This document shows positions 19,657 through 31,384 of a DNA stretch of 64,000 nucleotides, in pieces. The translations under genes were made by a program, and so were the position numbers. Numbering within the stretch: position 1 is the first letter of the stretch; the number at the start of each line of letters is the position of its first letter. This stretch comes from Mauremys mutica. Lineage: Eukaryota; Chordata; Testudines; Geoemydidae. The notes under the pieces are model-generated. The model was not told where the DNA came from. It made no database searches and saw only the letters and a list, made by a program, of their open reading frames with translations. The stretch is taken from positions 10,717,951-10,781,950 of the forward strand of contig NC_059076.1 in assembly GCF_020497125.1 (NCBI RefSeq), read 5' to 3'.

Positions 19657-20590
19657 TTTCCTCTCTGCCTTCCCGCTAATTTTTTCTATCCATGTGCGGA
19701 ATGAATGTTGTTATCCGCACCAATATCGAGGTAATGTGCGGGTGTGCGCCACCAGTAGAAACCAAAAACCTAGCTAGAATGTATATGTTTAAAAAGTTAC
19801 CTTAGGTATGGAAGAAAAAGAAAGACTGTTAAAATAAGGGATCATTAACAAGTGCGGACGCTCACATCACAGCACAGTCCAGGTGGGGAAAGTGACCTGG
19901 ATGCAGGGAGTCCTGGTGTTGTGTGGACTGTGTAAGGGAGATTGTGTGTTGTGTTGTGTTGTGGGCAGTGTGTGTGTGTGTGTGTGCCTGAGTGCGCTCT
20001 CTCTAAGAAAGCACTCGGGGATCAGGAGTCTGAGGGCGTGCTCAGACACAAGCAGCAGCCTGCAGCCCTGGCCCCAGAGAGGCAGCAGTACACACAGATC
20101 CCGCTCTGTCCCATCACCCCAGCTCAGTGGAGACTGGGCACATGGGCAGGGGGACACCCCAACATCAGCCTTCCCCTCTCTCTTCCCCCTCCTCCCTGCA
20201 CAGCAGACAGGAGGACCTCCCAGTCCAGAGCAGCGTGGCCAGGGGCGGCTCCGGGGGAGGAACAGAGAAAGGGGGGAACAGGAGCAGCGGCAGCTGCACA
20301 CAGCAGCGGAGCAGAGTGGAGGAGGGAAACCCCATCTCCAGAGAAATCACCCAACTTGGCTGGTCATCCAACTGGCCCCCTAGAGCTTGGCTCCCTCTGC
20401 CCTCTCCAGATGCTGCCACTCGCCTGCCTGGCTGCCACCTCCGTCAGCCCAACTGGCTCTCGGCAGGTCAGGTGGGACTCAAGCAAACCCCCTTTGGCAG
20501 GCTGCCCTTAGCCACTGGCCCAGCTGTAATAATCAAGTGTGTGGCCCTTGATGGACCATTGCGCAGTCATGCACCTTAGAGGGAACACTG
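19657..20590. mobile_element. Non-autonomous DNA transposon (GTTCCCTCTAA-type termini)
   Basis: The right end (inverse CAGTGTTCCCTCTAAGGTGC) and a degraded left end (CTTCCCGCTAATTTTTTC then CCATGTGCGGAATGA) suggest inverted termini around about 930 bp. Internal: a (TG)n run at 19968-19986 and a GC-rich segment at 20040-20500 with overlapping frames on both strands and no domain. No duplication identified. Confidence 0.5.
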
Positions 20591-20754
20591 TACAAGACCC
20601 TGTTTCCTACACTGGGGACCACTGATTGCGATACTCGGTTGTTTTTCAACTTCAGCTTGGCAAGTAACACAGAGTTTGTATTGACAGGTTTTCTCTCCCA
20701 CCCTTTTTATCTTAGGTACCTATATTCCCTGCTCCCCATAGACCCTGAGCGCTC

Positions 20755-20935
20755 TCACAATAATTAATGCATTTATCGTCACGACGCTCCTGTGCGGTAG
20801 GGCAGTGCAATTATCCCCATTTTACAGCTAGGAAGCTGAGGCACAGAGAGGCTAGGTGATTTGCTCAAGGTCACACAAGTTGCTGTGACAGAGCAGGGCA
20901 TTGAACCTAGGGGTCCTGAGTCCCAGGCTAGCTTC
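20755..20935 (-). repeat. MIR-type CORE-SINE, antisense
   Basis: ATTATCCCCATTTTACAG, then GAAGCTGAGGCACAGAGAGG, then GCTCAAGGTCACACAAG: the reverse complement of the MIR core order. Confidence 0.8.
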
Positions 20936-20944
20936 CTCCTCTGT

Positions 20945-21085
20945 CTGTGGCAATTATTTAGGTTGTAATGTCTCGGAGCAAAGACTCTCTCTTACTATGT
21001 ATGTGTACAGCACCTGGCACAATGAGGCCCCAATCTCAGCTGGGCCCTGCCAGAGCTACTGTAATAAAGATAATAAGAACTACAA
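20945..21085 (+). repeat. MIR-type tail fragment, sense
   Basis: TGTACAGCACCTGGCACAAT then GAGGCCCCAATCTCAGCTGG and a TAATAAAGATAATAAG end. This tail type follows MIR-like heads elsewhere (26800, 53690). Confidence 0.65.
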
Positions 21086-21569
21086 CCAATAAGGCTCTCC
21101 AGCTATACAGGGGGGTGTTTTCTTTTGTTCTGAAGGGGGAGAGGTAGGACTCTGACTGCTTCTTGCTAGGGCACACTGACATTTTCTCTTTCTGTGGCTT
21201 TCTCAAGACTCCTCTTCCCAATACAAGGCGGCCAGGGTAGAGGCTGTTCTCATTGTCATTTCTGTATGAAGAGAACTAGCAAGACTTTGTTTCAAAAGTA
21301 GCTTCCCACATATTGTCCTCAAACAGCCACCAGCAGAACTTAAATTAATGCCTGTGACATCCAGCCCCAGGGAGACCAAAGGACAATGGACATGCTGAGC
21401 AGGGACACATGGCTGAGAAACGGGGCTGATCTCAGAGCTGGGATTGTTAATAATTCATAATAGAGTATTGTCTAGAGACCAGCCAAGAACATGGCTCAGT
21501 GTGCTGGTCACTACAGCAGTATACAACGGTTCCTGCACGGGAGAGCTTCCAGAAAAAATAGACACAATA

Positions 21570-21800
21570 GATGGAAGGGTCTCTGCTATTTATTTACTTC
21601 CATGGCCCTCGTTGCTGCAGTATCTAAGCACCTCTTAGATGTTCATGGGCTTTATCTTCACATGACACTTCAGGGAAATACTACCCCATTTTACACATGG
21701 GAAACTGAGGCACGGGGCAGAGACGTGTCCAAGTTAGTCCATGGCTGGTCTCTTGAATTGCAAGCAAGTGTCCTACCCAATAGCCCATCCTTCCTACCTG
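21570..21800 (-). repeat. MIR-type CORE-SINE, antisense
   Basis: CCCCATTTTACACATGGGAA then ACTGAGGCACGGGGCAGAGA then a decayed tRNA-like end with CAAGTGTCCTACCCAATAGC. Confidence 0.7.
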
Positions 21801-21899
21801 CTGTGGGTCTCCTCCATCACAGACTCCAGCTCCAGGGACCACAGGTAAGTGGACAATGGACAGCATGTTATACAGTGGGCAACTCAAAGTATTTAATGG

Positions 21900-23960
21900 C
21901 TTGAATTCCCAGTTACATGAAGGCCCTAGAGTGGGTGTAAATGTAAAGGGGCCTTAGTGTGAGTAAGGATTAGGCTCTGTGGTTTCTGGACATGACCCAT
22001 TATCTTCAGCACCATAAGGTGCTGACCCCAGCATCAGACTGGCTTGGGTTTCTATGCGCCACTGCCTTCCACAGGACACTGGCACCTGGTTTCCTCTAGC
22101 TGAAGCCATTCCTTAGGAGAACTGGTTAGAGAGTTCCCCCTCCTCTTCTTGGCTCTGACCCCATGGGAGCCCTTGAAAAGGCTCTCATTGAGATGCACTG
22201 GGTTTGGATCAAGCCCTTTCTCACTGACCTCAAGAGGTCCAGATCCCCCTCCTCCCTGGCTGAGAACTCACCAGACAGGAGAACCTGAAGGAAGAGCAAC
22301 TGAAAAAGCTGGTGCCTGGCTGAAGGGTTTATGGTACTTGCTCAGCCTTTCTTTCTCAACAGCAGCACCTAACAGGGAAGAAGAGGTGACTTCTAAACAC
22401 CTCCTCGTCCCTAAAGGAAGATCAGTGCTTCCACCCCATCAACTCCCCAGTGTGAGAGAAGCCTTCTATTGCCTCTCCTGTCTGGAGAGAAAGAGAGAGA
22501 ATGCATAGAGGTTGCATAGGACCTCATTGGCAATGGACATGCATTGGGTAATGCATTGCGTGGAGCCTCACGAGAAATGCTTTAGAATCCTCTAAAAGCA
22601 GGAACATGTGGGGAAAGACCCCTTGTTTGCATTTGCATTTATGAGTATTGGTTCTCCACCACGGCCAAGTCTAACTGATGAGCTCACTAGGAAATGGGAT
22701 GGGAAGCAACCTTGTCCCTGTGCAGTTTATTTTTGTGCAGGCATGTGTGGGTGCACACGTGTACACATGCACACGCGCACACACACATGCATGCACACGC
22801 ACTTTTGCTTGGCTGGCTCTTGATCTACTGCTTGGGGACATTAACTCCTGAATGTTTCTTCTCCCAGCCCCTTCTCTCTTCTCGCTGCACCGCATCACCT
22901 CAGAATGTTGAGATCCACAAAGACACACAGCAAATGCTGAGTGGCGAGTTCCTCCACACGCCTTTCAATCTGCTGTGGCCACCCAACCCCATTAGTAAAT
23001 TTGCACCACGGAAACCTAATGGAACCTAGTACCCAACTTTGCTGATGATGCACAAGAACAGAATCCAGCCCTCTCTTGCTTTTCATTGTGTTGGCTCTGC
23101 AGAACACAAGTATTTTTGTACTCATGGCAGCAGATAAGGCTCTTAACACTCACCAGGAGTAGATGTGTTGCATAAGACGGCACAGAGACACTTTGCATAT
23201 TAAAGCTGCACTTTAAGAGGCTGCTGAAATATTTATCATACTATATGCTGATTGTGCTGTCTACGGGCAGCTCTGCACAGGGAGGCAGTGGTAGTTGTCA
23301 ACATATATTGAAGGAAGAAGTTAGCCGTGACTTTTCATGCACTGGGGGAAAAAAACTGAATCTAATTATTATACAACAGCTTTTCAGTTTCCCATCACCA
23401 TCTCTATGAGAGGTCCCTGGCTATTTGTGTTGCACCTTTGTTCCTCATTAGAGGAGGTTAGCATGTTTCATCCTGGCACTGTTATTACAGATAAGCTGGC
23501 AGGATTTTTAGCAATGGGCTGGCAGTGTCTAGAGGAGTCAGGTCTCTGCCTCGCAACATTTAAGCGAACAGCAGCATTAGGAATCATGGACTTGATCCAG
23601 CTCCCCTTAAAGTCAACCGAAAAGCTTCAGTGAGAGCTGGAGGAGGCACAATATTCACTTCATCACAGAGGCCTACCTCGTTTAGCAAGCCCCACAGTCA
23701 CAATCACACTGCTACTTTCAGTTAAAAGCTAGCTCCTACCTTTTTGTAACTACGCAATGGCATATTCCATTGCTTACAAAGGCAAAAAACACCAGCCCCC
23801 CGGAGTCTAGGATGTTCAGGAGTCAGACACAGCATTGACAAGCTGCCAATGTGTCAACAAGAGGCTCCTACCTACAGCTGGTTGGGAATTTTCCAAAGAA
23901 TGGTGGTTTTTGTGTCAGAAAAAATTTTGATTTGTGAAAACTGAAACTGTTTGCGGGAAA
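21900..23960. other. No recognised gene
   Basis: 22741-22803 is an alternating purine-pyrimidine tract of CA/TG/CG steps. The remainder has only short frames. I see no exon-like pattern. Confidence 0.4.
22741..22803. repeat. Alternating purine-pyrimidine tract
   Basis: Imperfect CA/TG/CG dinucleotide run (GTGCACACGTGTACACATGC and onward to GCATGCACACGCAC), not a clean microsatellite. Confidence 0.8.
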
Positions 23961-23964
23961 GGAA

Positions 23965-24055
23965 AACAACGGTGAGAAGTAACTTGCCTAAAGTCACAGC
24001 GAGGAATAGAACTCTGGCCATTCTTTTGACTCCTAGTCCAGTGCCCAAGGCCATT
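23965..24055 (-). repeat. MIR-type fragment, antisense
   Basis: AAGTAACTTGCCTAAAGTCA then CTCCTAGTCCAGTGCCCAAG, the core and tRNA-like end of an antisense MIR. Confidence 0.6.
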
Positions 24056-24108
24056 GGGAGTTAGGCACCTAAATCACTTTGAGGAGTTGAACCCTAGCCA
24101 CTAGCACA

Positions 24109-25485
24109 CTGGGATGTTTTGGGGGATCATCCAGAGCAGCAAGGGGTTCGGTCACTGCCTGCCCTGTAACCTTGGGGTGCCTTAATGCCTGCTATGGCTC
24201 AGCTCCCTGTCACCAGTCCACAAGCACAAGGTCTCACACTGGCTTCCACCAACCTAGTTACTCCTTGCAGGGTGACACCAAGAGCCCGTCCAGTCCTGAG
24301 TCTCCCCAAATCAGTCCTCCCAGAGTTCTTAATTCCCAGGCACTCAGACTGTTCCCCTCTGCTTCGTCAGCCCAGAAGGCGTGAAGCCAGCCCCTCAGAT
24401 ATCAGCTCCCTTTGGCACACACACTCCACACAATTTGCACAACAGAGACCTGCTTGGGTGAAAAAAAAAGTGTATTTAATAGAAAAAACAGTGATTCAAA
24501 AGTGAACTGGTGTGGGAGCCCAAACAGACATGTTACCCAGGAAATAAACAGGAAGGTACTACCTCAGCCTTTACCCTCCCTTTTCTCATACCAGTTATTA
24601 TAGCCTTTGAGCAGTTTTCCACCATACCCCCTGGCTTGGGGGAGGGCCATGACCAGCATTTCACAGACAGCTGCCTGCTTAAAGGCTGCCCATCAGTTTC
24701 TGGGGGCCTTTCACTTCAGGTCCCTTCATTTCAGGAGTGGTTTTCAGTTTCCTGTCATTTTCTTGAGTCACTATCGATATTCAAAGAGGAGAAACCCCAG
24801 TTGTCTCAGTCTCTTTCCATTAACTTTAATGCACCATTGCTGGGTTATACAATGGATCATTACTTGAGTCTTGTTTTGTGTAAACGCCGGGCTTGGGAGG
24901 TGCCTCTCCCCAGGGCCGGCTCCAGACCCTAGCGCGCCAAGCGCGCGCTTGGGGCGGCATTTTGCGGGACGAGCGGCTCCGGCGGACCTCCCGCAGACAT
25001 GACTGCGGAGGGTCCGCTGGTCCCGCGGCTCCGGTGGACCTCCTGCAGGCGTGCCTGTGGATGCTCCACCAGAGCTGCGGGACCAGCGGACCCTCCGCAG
25101 GCACATCTGCAAGAGGTCCCCCGGAGCCGCGGGACCGGCGATCGCCAGCGCACCCTCCGCGGCGTGCCGCCGTGCTTGGGGCAGCCAAATTCCTAGAGCC
25201 GCCCCTGCCTCTCCCTGTCTGATCGTTCACTGTCCAGGTGTGAGGTAGAGCGGAAGTTTTGTGCAGCACAGTTCTCTACATACACAAAGATGTAAATTCA
25301 TAATCACAGCCTATATACACAGCTCATTATGATTATTAGGTTTAGAACATTACAAGTTTTTAGAAAAGACCTTAATCGACACATTGTATATTAATCTTGT
25401 ATATAATCAGTGGCTTTGACTGCTTATTCTTTGGGGTTCAAACCTGCTGTTTCCCCCTTGGGGTGGCCGGACCCTGATTGTCACA
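24109..25485. mobile_element. LTR-like unit with 6-bp duplication, hAT MITE nested
   Basis: The unit runs from CTGGGATG to GATTGTCACA between two AGCACA copies (24103-24108 and 25486-25491). Removing the nested MITE and one copy of its duplication leaves about 1072 bp, a plausible solo LTR. One end obeys the TG...CA rule (TGTGAC read on the minus strand); the other reads CCCAG. A TTTTTTTTTCACC run lies mid-way. No internal retroviral coding is present. Confidence 0.6.
24911..25207. mobile_element. hAT-like MITE (CAGGGCCGGCTCCAG termini)
   Basis: 297 bp with ends CAGGGCCGGCTCCAGACC and the inverse of CAGGGGCGGCTCTAGG. A perfect 8-bp duplication CCTCTCCC lies at 24903-24910 and 25208-25215. 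The interior is GC-rich with inverted repeats, closely resembling the 5223 element (shared GGTCCGCTGGTCCCGCGGCT-like units). Confidence 0.92.
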
Positions 25486-25916
25486 AGCACAGACAACTCT
25501 CAAGGGCAAATTCTAGGTCCAACTCCTAATAGTATGGCTGCCAAAGGAATGCGAGGACCGGGAAATGGCTGTTCACCTTTACTTTGGATTTGTAAAAGAT
25601 TATTTGTTGGTGTTTAATTTGCACAGTGTGCTGTCAACCAGGTGAGCAACTTTGTACTCGCTCATTAGTTATTGTATTAGAACAGCCTTATTAGAATGCC
25701 TGCTTATTCCACTCAGTGGGGATTGTGCTCAAGTGAGGAATGGAGGAGCTGGATGAAGGTAGCAGAGGTGCCGAGCAAAATTAGAGCCTGTAACTTTCTG
25801 TATCTCACACACACACAGTTTGGTATAAACGACCACATAGTTTTCCCAATCTCATTCAGGGTAGAAGATGAATGGTGCACAAGGAATAAGGAGGAAGTGG
25901 TAACTCACAACAGCAC

Positions 25917-26649
25917 TGTAACGCGGTGGGACTCACCACCTGGTGCCTCCTGCTGGTGATTCCGGGAATTAGCTCTGTCCAGTGGAACGCCCCCTCCTGG
26001 TGGTGTCCCGTCCGTCGTTCTGCCTTCTGTTGCTGTCTCTGGACCCGCGTTGCTGCCTGCTCGGCGGTGTCCTCTTCGAGGCCACTGCCCTCTGGCAGTG
26101 CCCCTTAGTCCATCTGCACCCCCTTACGGGGGTCGGTGATCAGCAGTCTCACACCCCAGCCACTGGCTGGGTGTACTGCAAGGAGGAAGGGGGGACCCGG
26201 GCCCGCCCTCTACTCTGGGTCCCGGCCCAGGGACCCTCTGGAGGCAGCCTCGCTGTCCTCCTTCTCTCCCCTCGTCCGTCTGCTTCCCTGGGCCGCTTCC
26301 CCTACGGCCCCTTGCACCCGTTAGGCCCTTCCCTTCAGGGCCTGCAGCCTGGCGGCTATGGGCTCAAGCTCTCTACCCTCCCCGAGCCCTGGCCAGCACT
26401 GCACTGTCCATGGTGCTAGTCTCCACCCTTGGAGACTGATCTTCCCCTCTCGAAGGCCTGGGACAGACTGACTGCTCCCTTCCTGAGCAGCCTTTATATA
26501 TGTCTGAGCCTGGCCCTGATTGGCTGTCTCCAAACTGGGCCCTAATTGGCTCTCAATAAGCCCTTCTTTGATTGGCTCCCTGTCTGTGCAGGCGCCCTGG
26601 CCTGTTGCAGCCCACTCTCACAGGGAGTGGGGCAGTCCGCCCCACTACA
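25917..26649 (-). mobile_element. Solo LTR, family L, copy 1
   Basis: A 733-bp unit begins TGTAACGCGGTGGGACTC and ends GCCCCACTACA, with a 5-bp duplication AGCAC at 25912-25916 and 26650-26654. Strand is chosen from a TATATAAAGG box read on the minus strand (26493-26500) and is uncertain. Related units: 57360-58052 and 61494-62153, inverted relative to this one. Confidence 0.82.
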
Positions 26650-26654
26650 AGCAC

Positions 26655-26910
26655 CATTGTCCAACAGGTAGGACACTGGACTCGGAGCCCAGACACCTTG
26701 GTTCCATCCCTTATTCTACCTTTCACCTAGCTTGTACTTCTTTGTTCCTTCCTTGTATTTTTAGATTGTAAACTCTTCTGGAAGATGCCTTCTCTGTTTC
26801 CTACCATATTCTTCCCTTTGGACAGTGTCTAGACTAGCCTAGCACACGGGGGCTTTGATATTGGTTGAGAGGGCTCTAAAAGCTATTGTAATCTAAATAA
26901 TAAGTGTTAG
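26655..26910 (+). repeat. MIR-type CORE-SINE, sense
   Basis: Tracks a tRNA-like head (ACACTGGACTCGGAGCCCAG, then a box B-like GGTTCCATCCC), an internal deletion, and the tail TTTTTAGATTGTAAACTCTT followed by a CTAGCACACGGGGGC end. The LTR at 25917 inserted at its 5' edge. Confidence 0.65.
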
Positions 26911-27309
26911 AACAACATTAAACATTGAAGATTAATCAAATTTTGAGCAGCTGTTTAATTCACTGAGCACCATCCAGCTTAAGCAATAATGCAGGGGCCT
27001 GCAGGAAAAGTGTATGTGGTTACACAATTAAAGATCATAGAATGCATGCACCCAGGAGGATAAGCAGCCATAACCGTAATTTCCTGGGTTTTGTGTGCAC
27101 CACTTTGTGACCTCTTAATGTTTTATTAACCAGCACAATCCACAAACTGGCTGGGTCCAATAGCGTTTCCTGTGTACTAAGTGGAATGCATTGATGGGAC
27201 AGTAACAGTAGAAGGAGAAACATGACGCCTTCCACCCTGTTGGGGTGGAAAAGGTTCATGTTGGGTATGTGCTTTAGGGTGATTTCTTTTTCTTTTGAAA
27301 GTTTCAACC

Positions 27310-27930
27310 AAAAAACAGTTCAGCCATTTCCAAGAATGAAGCTAAGGAACAATACAGCTGTTGTGCCCCTGTTAAAATATTAGTGTGACCTTTTCATTGA
27401 GAAGCTCTGGCATCCCCCTGCTTTAGACAAGAGACTTCAAATTGGGCAATTTTGGCATAGAGGCAGCTTCTGTGGAAGGGGTGGGCCTTTTGCTGTTCCT
27501 GTGAAAATGCATCGAAATGTGGCCAACTTTAAGCCCTTGACAAAAAAATTGCAGTTCACACATGCTCATTAGAAACTTTCTAGTGCTTTGCAGCTAAGTT
27601 CTCCAAAGATTCCAGCACACTGGGCATGCTCCACCCTAGGCTGTCTAAGCTGTTCTCTGCAATTGCAGTTCTGGGCAGCTGAAGGCTGTGCGGGGAAGTG
27701 CCAGAATGAAGGTCTCCTGAACCTCAATGGGGCCAGGATTATAGGGGTTATAACTGTGTGCAGACGCTCTGGTTCTGCGATCTTTGAGGGCTATGCTCAT
27801 GTGGGTTTAAATTATATTGTGAATTTCTGCCTCCTCCCCACTCCCTTTCATGCTTGGAGAGTTGTCGTTTCTTCTGCTTATCTTCCAGCTCATACTTCCC
27901 TGGTTCTAGCATCTGCCTCATGCCTTGTCT
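27310..27930. other. No recognised gene
   Basis: Only short frames. 27590-27780 is less AT-rich, but nothing is recognised. Confidence 0.35.
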
Positions 27931-27934
27931 ATCT

Positions 27935-28145
27935 TTTTAATGGATAGAGCACAGAACTAGGATTCAGGGAGTTGGCTTCTATTCCCAGCTCTGCTACTAA
28001 CTTGCCGGGTGACCTCGGGCAAGTCACGTCACATTTCTGTGCCTCAGTTTTCCCAGCTGTAAAATGGGGATAATGACACTGACCTGGTTGGTAAATTGCT
28101 CTGAAATCTAGTGAGGAAAACTGCTACTTAAGAACTGGGTATATT
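27935..28145 (+). repeat. MIR-type CORE-SINE, sense, well preserved
   Basis: Head with GGATAGAGCACAGAACTAGG, box B-like GGCTTCTATTCCC, core GGTGACCTCGGGCAAGTCAC and GTGCCTCAGTTTTCCCAGC, then TGTAAAATGGGGATAATG. The complete head-core order is visible. Confidence 0.88.
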
Positions 28146-28192
28146 ATCAGATTCTTCCAGTTTTAGGATAGATCCCAGGTAATGTGAGAATG

Positions 28193-28272
28193 GGCCAAAT
28201 TTTCAGAAAAGCTCAGCTCTCATTAAAGCACCACATTCCATTGGGTGGTGAGCCCTTTTGAAAATCTGGTCC
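28193..28272. repeat. Hairpin repeat family A-related
   Basis: CCAAATTTTCAGAAAAGCTC at the left is mirrored by GAGCCCTTTTGAAAATCTGG at the right. Confidence 0.6.
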
Positions 28273-28682
28273 TGCATGGTTTGTTCAGGGGCACTTTCTA
28301 TTCCCTCCTACAGCTGCTTGCCTAGGTTGCTTTGTAAGAGCCCCTGTTAGAGAAAAACAAAGGTTTTCCTAGAGTTAGCAAGGAACCCCAGTACAATGGC
28401 TTAAGCATGGGACCATCCCATCTTCTCTAGCCAAAAAGAAAAAGATACCCCATCTTTGCCAGTGCAAGCAACATGCCAATTCATTGTCTATGACACCGAG
28501 AGCAAATAACTTTCACCAAACCATCAAACCTCAAATTGCATCATAGGTAAAGACCTTGCAATTGTCCAGTATTAGATAATTTGACATGATTTTGTGATTC
28601 TGTCTCCATTTCCACTATCCGTATCCTGCTTCTTCTCCATATATATATATATATAAAAATAAACATTCCTTTAGCTAGAGCT

Positions 28683-29060
28683 TCATAAATATCGAGGCTA
28701 GAAGGGACCATTGTGGTCATCTGATATGACCCCCTGTACAATACAGACCAGAGAAGTACCCCAAAATCATTCCTAGAGCAGATCTTTTACAAAAAAAATC
28801 CAACCTTGATTTAAAAATGGTCAGTGATGGAGAATCCATCAAGCCCCCTGTCAACTGATCCAATGGTTAATTACTCTCTCTGTTAAACATTTTCACCTTA
28901 TTTACAGCCTGAATTTGTCTAGCTTCAACTTCCAGCCATTGGATCGTGTTATCCCTTTCTCTGCTAGACTGAAGAGTCTGTTGTTAAATATTTGTTCCCC
29001 GTGAAGGTACTTAGTGACTGTAAGCAAGTCACCTCTTAACAGTCTCATCCTGCTTGTGTG
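28683..29060 (-). mobile_element. CR1/L3 3' fragment, antisense
   Basis: Antisense end GAGGCTAGAAGGGACCATTG, then CAACCTTGATTTAAAAATGG, then a segment with AGCTTCAACTTCCAGCCATT. These are hallmarks of the L3/CR1 terminal region read backwards. Confidence 0.8.
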
Positions 29061-29084
29061 TTATATCCCTTTTCCCTAGCTCAT

Positions 29085-29215
29085 GTCTGTCTTGCCTATA
29101 TAGCTCTGAAGGGCTGGACAGTTTACAACTATTTGTACAGTGCCTAGCACCGGGGGTCCCATTTGTCTTTGGTCCCTAGAAACTAACATAATACATATAA
29201 TTATTAATCATCGGC
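29085..29215 (+). repeat. MIR-type tail fragment, sense
   Basis: TTTGTACAGTGCCTAGCACC then GGGGGTCCCATTTG and a TAATTATTAAT end. Confidence 0.6.
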
Positions 29216-29219
29216 ATCA

Positions 29220-29960
29220 TCCTGCTCTCATTAGCTGGCTTTGCATAACAAAGTTAACTAAAGAATCCAAAAGGCTTATCCATTAGGTGATCTGAATAGA
29301 CATATAACATTGTTCCACACTCCATAGCATCGTCAAAAGAGGAGAAAAGCTATAGAAACGGATTGGATTGCAGCAGCCCTCATCAAATGAAAAGAGAAAT
29401 TATTTTGGGAGGGGGCAGGCTGGGGGAAGAACGGAAATTGCAAAACATCTTTAATATTTATGAGCTTTGCAGCTATCTCTCTGGTACGAACGTAAATGCT
29501 GCGGATGCTGTCTCCTCATCCAGTCCTGACATTTACCGAACAGAGTTCTGTTATTTGACCTCCCTCTGTAAACATTGACATTGCATTCCCATGTATAATA
29601 GATTTCAGTCTGTTTTACCGCAGTCGAATGTTTCCACTGGGAACGTTATTACTTATTATGGCTGGAAATGCACCTACACCAGCTGTGAGGCTAAACATAA
29701 AAAACACACCAGCCTAAATCCCGGAGTCTCTTAACAGACCTCTGCTGCCTTATTGCCATGAAGCCAACATTTATCCTGAGATGCCAGGAAAGAAAGACAA
29801 AAATCTCACAACCTTTTATCTTCCTTAGAGAAAGGCAGAAGAATTCTGAGTCTTTTGCTTAAATTATTTACCTTCTTCTAAGATTACACAATTAGTTGTA
29901 TCAGACTCAATAATTATGTCTAAACTCTGTGAAATACAAAAGGATGGGGAAACAGGCTTA
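29220..29960. other. Unique-looking sequence, no gene recognised
   Basis: No repeat pattern that I recognise. 29400-29590 has mixed composition and few homopolymers; it could be conserved non-coding DNA, which the sequence alone cannot show. Confidence 0.35.
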
Positions 29961-29964
29961 TGCA

Positions 29965-30060
29965 TTCAACCCAGGTTTGTTGTTAAGACGCTGGACTCAG
30001 GAGAACTAAGTTTAATTCCTTACTCTGCCAGACTCTCTGAATGACCTTGGGCAAAGCCAC
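29965..30060 (+). repeat. MIR-type 5' half, sense
   Basis: GACGCTGGACTCAGGAGAAC then TTTAATTCCTTACTCTGCCA and GACCTTGGGCAAAGCCACA: the head and first part of the core. The continuation appears at about 30470. Confidence 0.65.
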
Positions 30061-30469
30061 ATTTTCAAGAGTTCAGTGTTATGTTTAGAACAATTACAGA
30101 GGGAAGTTTGATTAAAAACATAAAATACTCTCGATGGAAGCTTGCAACATAACAGAATCCAGAACCCTACACATACAGAAACTGAAAACAGAGAGAGACA
30201 AAACAGGCTGCTCCCTAAAGCAGTGAGGCACAAATCATCCCACCTTGCTGTAGGCTGTTGTTTTTTTTTTGCAGTCTGACTGCTCAAGATCCAGATCGCA
30301 CACTATCTTACAGAGACCCCCAGCGTGCAAGCAGGACCAGAAAACCCCATATAACTTAAAAAGATAGCTTGTAATTTTAAACACAGTTTTCAATACACCA
30401 CATTCAGCAGATTCCATTGTTCTCAGTGGGAGCTGCCACATGCTGAGCAGTATGGAAAAAGCTAAGCAT

Positions 30470-30570
30470 TATTTCTCTGTGGCTCAGTTTCCCATATAAA
30501 AATGTGAATAAAATTATTTCATTTCTTCCTTCTCTGTCTGCTGAGATTGTAAACTGTTTGGGACAGGTCT
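30470..30570 (+). repeat. MIR-type 3' half, sense
   Basis: TTTCTCTGTGGCTCAGTTTC then CCATATAAAAATGTGAATAA and AGATTGTAAACTGTTTGGG. It would follow directly on the half at 29965-30060; about 410 bp of other sequence lies between. Confidence 0.6.
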
Positions 30571-31384
30571 AGTCTCAAATGTGTCTACACTGCCCAGCAG
30601 AATGGTTCCTCAGTCTTGGTTTGTGTCTCTAGTTACAGACCTCCAAAATGGGAGCAGAAACTAGACTTCTGAACGCATTTCCCCAACTTTAACCTAAGGC
30701 TGGGGAAAAAAATAACAACCTTTTTCCACAGCACCTTTTTTTTTTTTTTAACTGTTAACTCTAATTTTGTTGCATTGCGTTTCACTTCTGCACTTAGAAA
30801 TTTGACCTAGTACTGGGAACAAATACAATTGAATTCTGCAGGAGAGGCTGTTTCTGATGGTAATTCTGGAGAAATAGAAATACCCTAGGAAAGCATCTTT
30901 AGTCCCATTTTGCACACCCAAGAGGTTTGGAGACAGTTCAGATCAACATTCAGGCTGATAATTTTAAAGCTGTATAAGAGATTTGGCTGGATTAATATTA
31001 ATAGGAACTGGGCATCCAAACCCCTGTGGCAGTTTTGAAAAACTACAACTCAAAATATCAATTGTTCATCCAAATCACACCTCCAGACTTTTGGGGGTTT
31101 GCCCAACCCTGCCTCCTTAGCAGTCATCTTACCCACATATGATCACGCTCCATAACAAATATACTACAGAATTCTCTAGCAATGGAACACGACAAGACAA
31201 GACATGGCAGTAACTTTGTTGTAATGAGAACTGGCTGCATGGTGGGTGTCACTGTTTCTTCATGGGTCATAACGGAGAATACGAATTTCAGGACAAACTG
31301 CTGAGAAATAGGGCAGACACCCCAAAATTGGTGGTTATTCTCCCATAAGATATACCAAACCAGCAACAAAAGAAAACTTCTGTT

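Noticed and set aside
20127..20579. 150-189-codon overlapping frames in several registers
   Set aside because: GC-rich interior of a DNA transposon; three registers are open at once with no domain.
24771..25269. Frames of 113-147 codons on both strands around 25 kb
   Set aside because: They translate the inverted-repeat hAT MITE 24911-25207 and its flanks.
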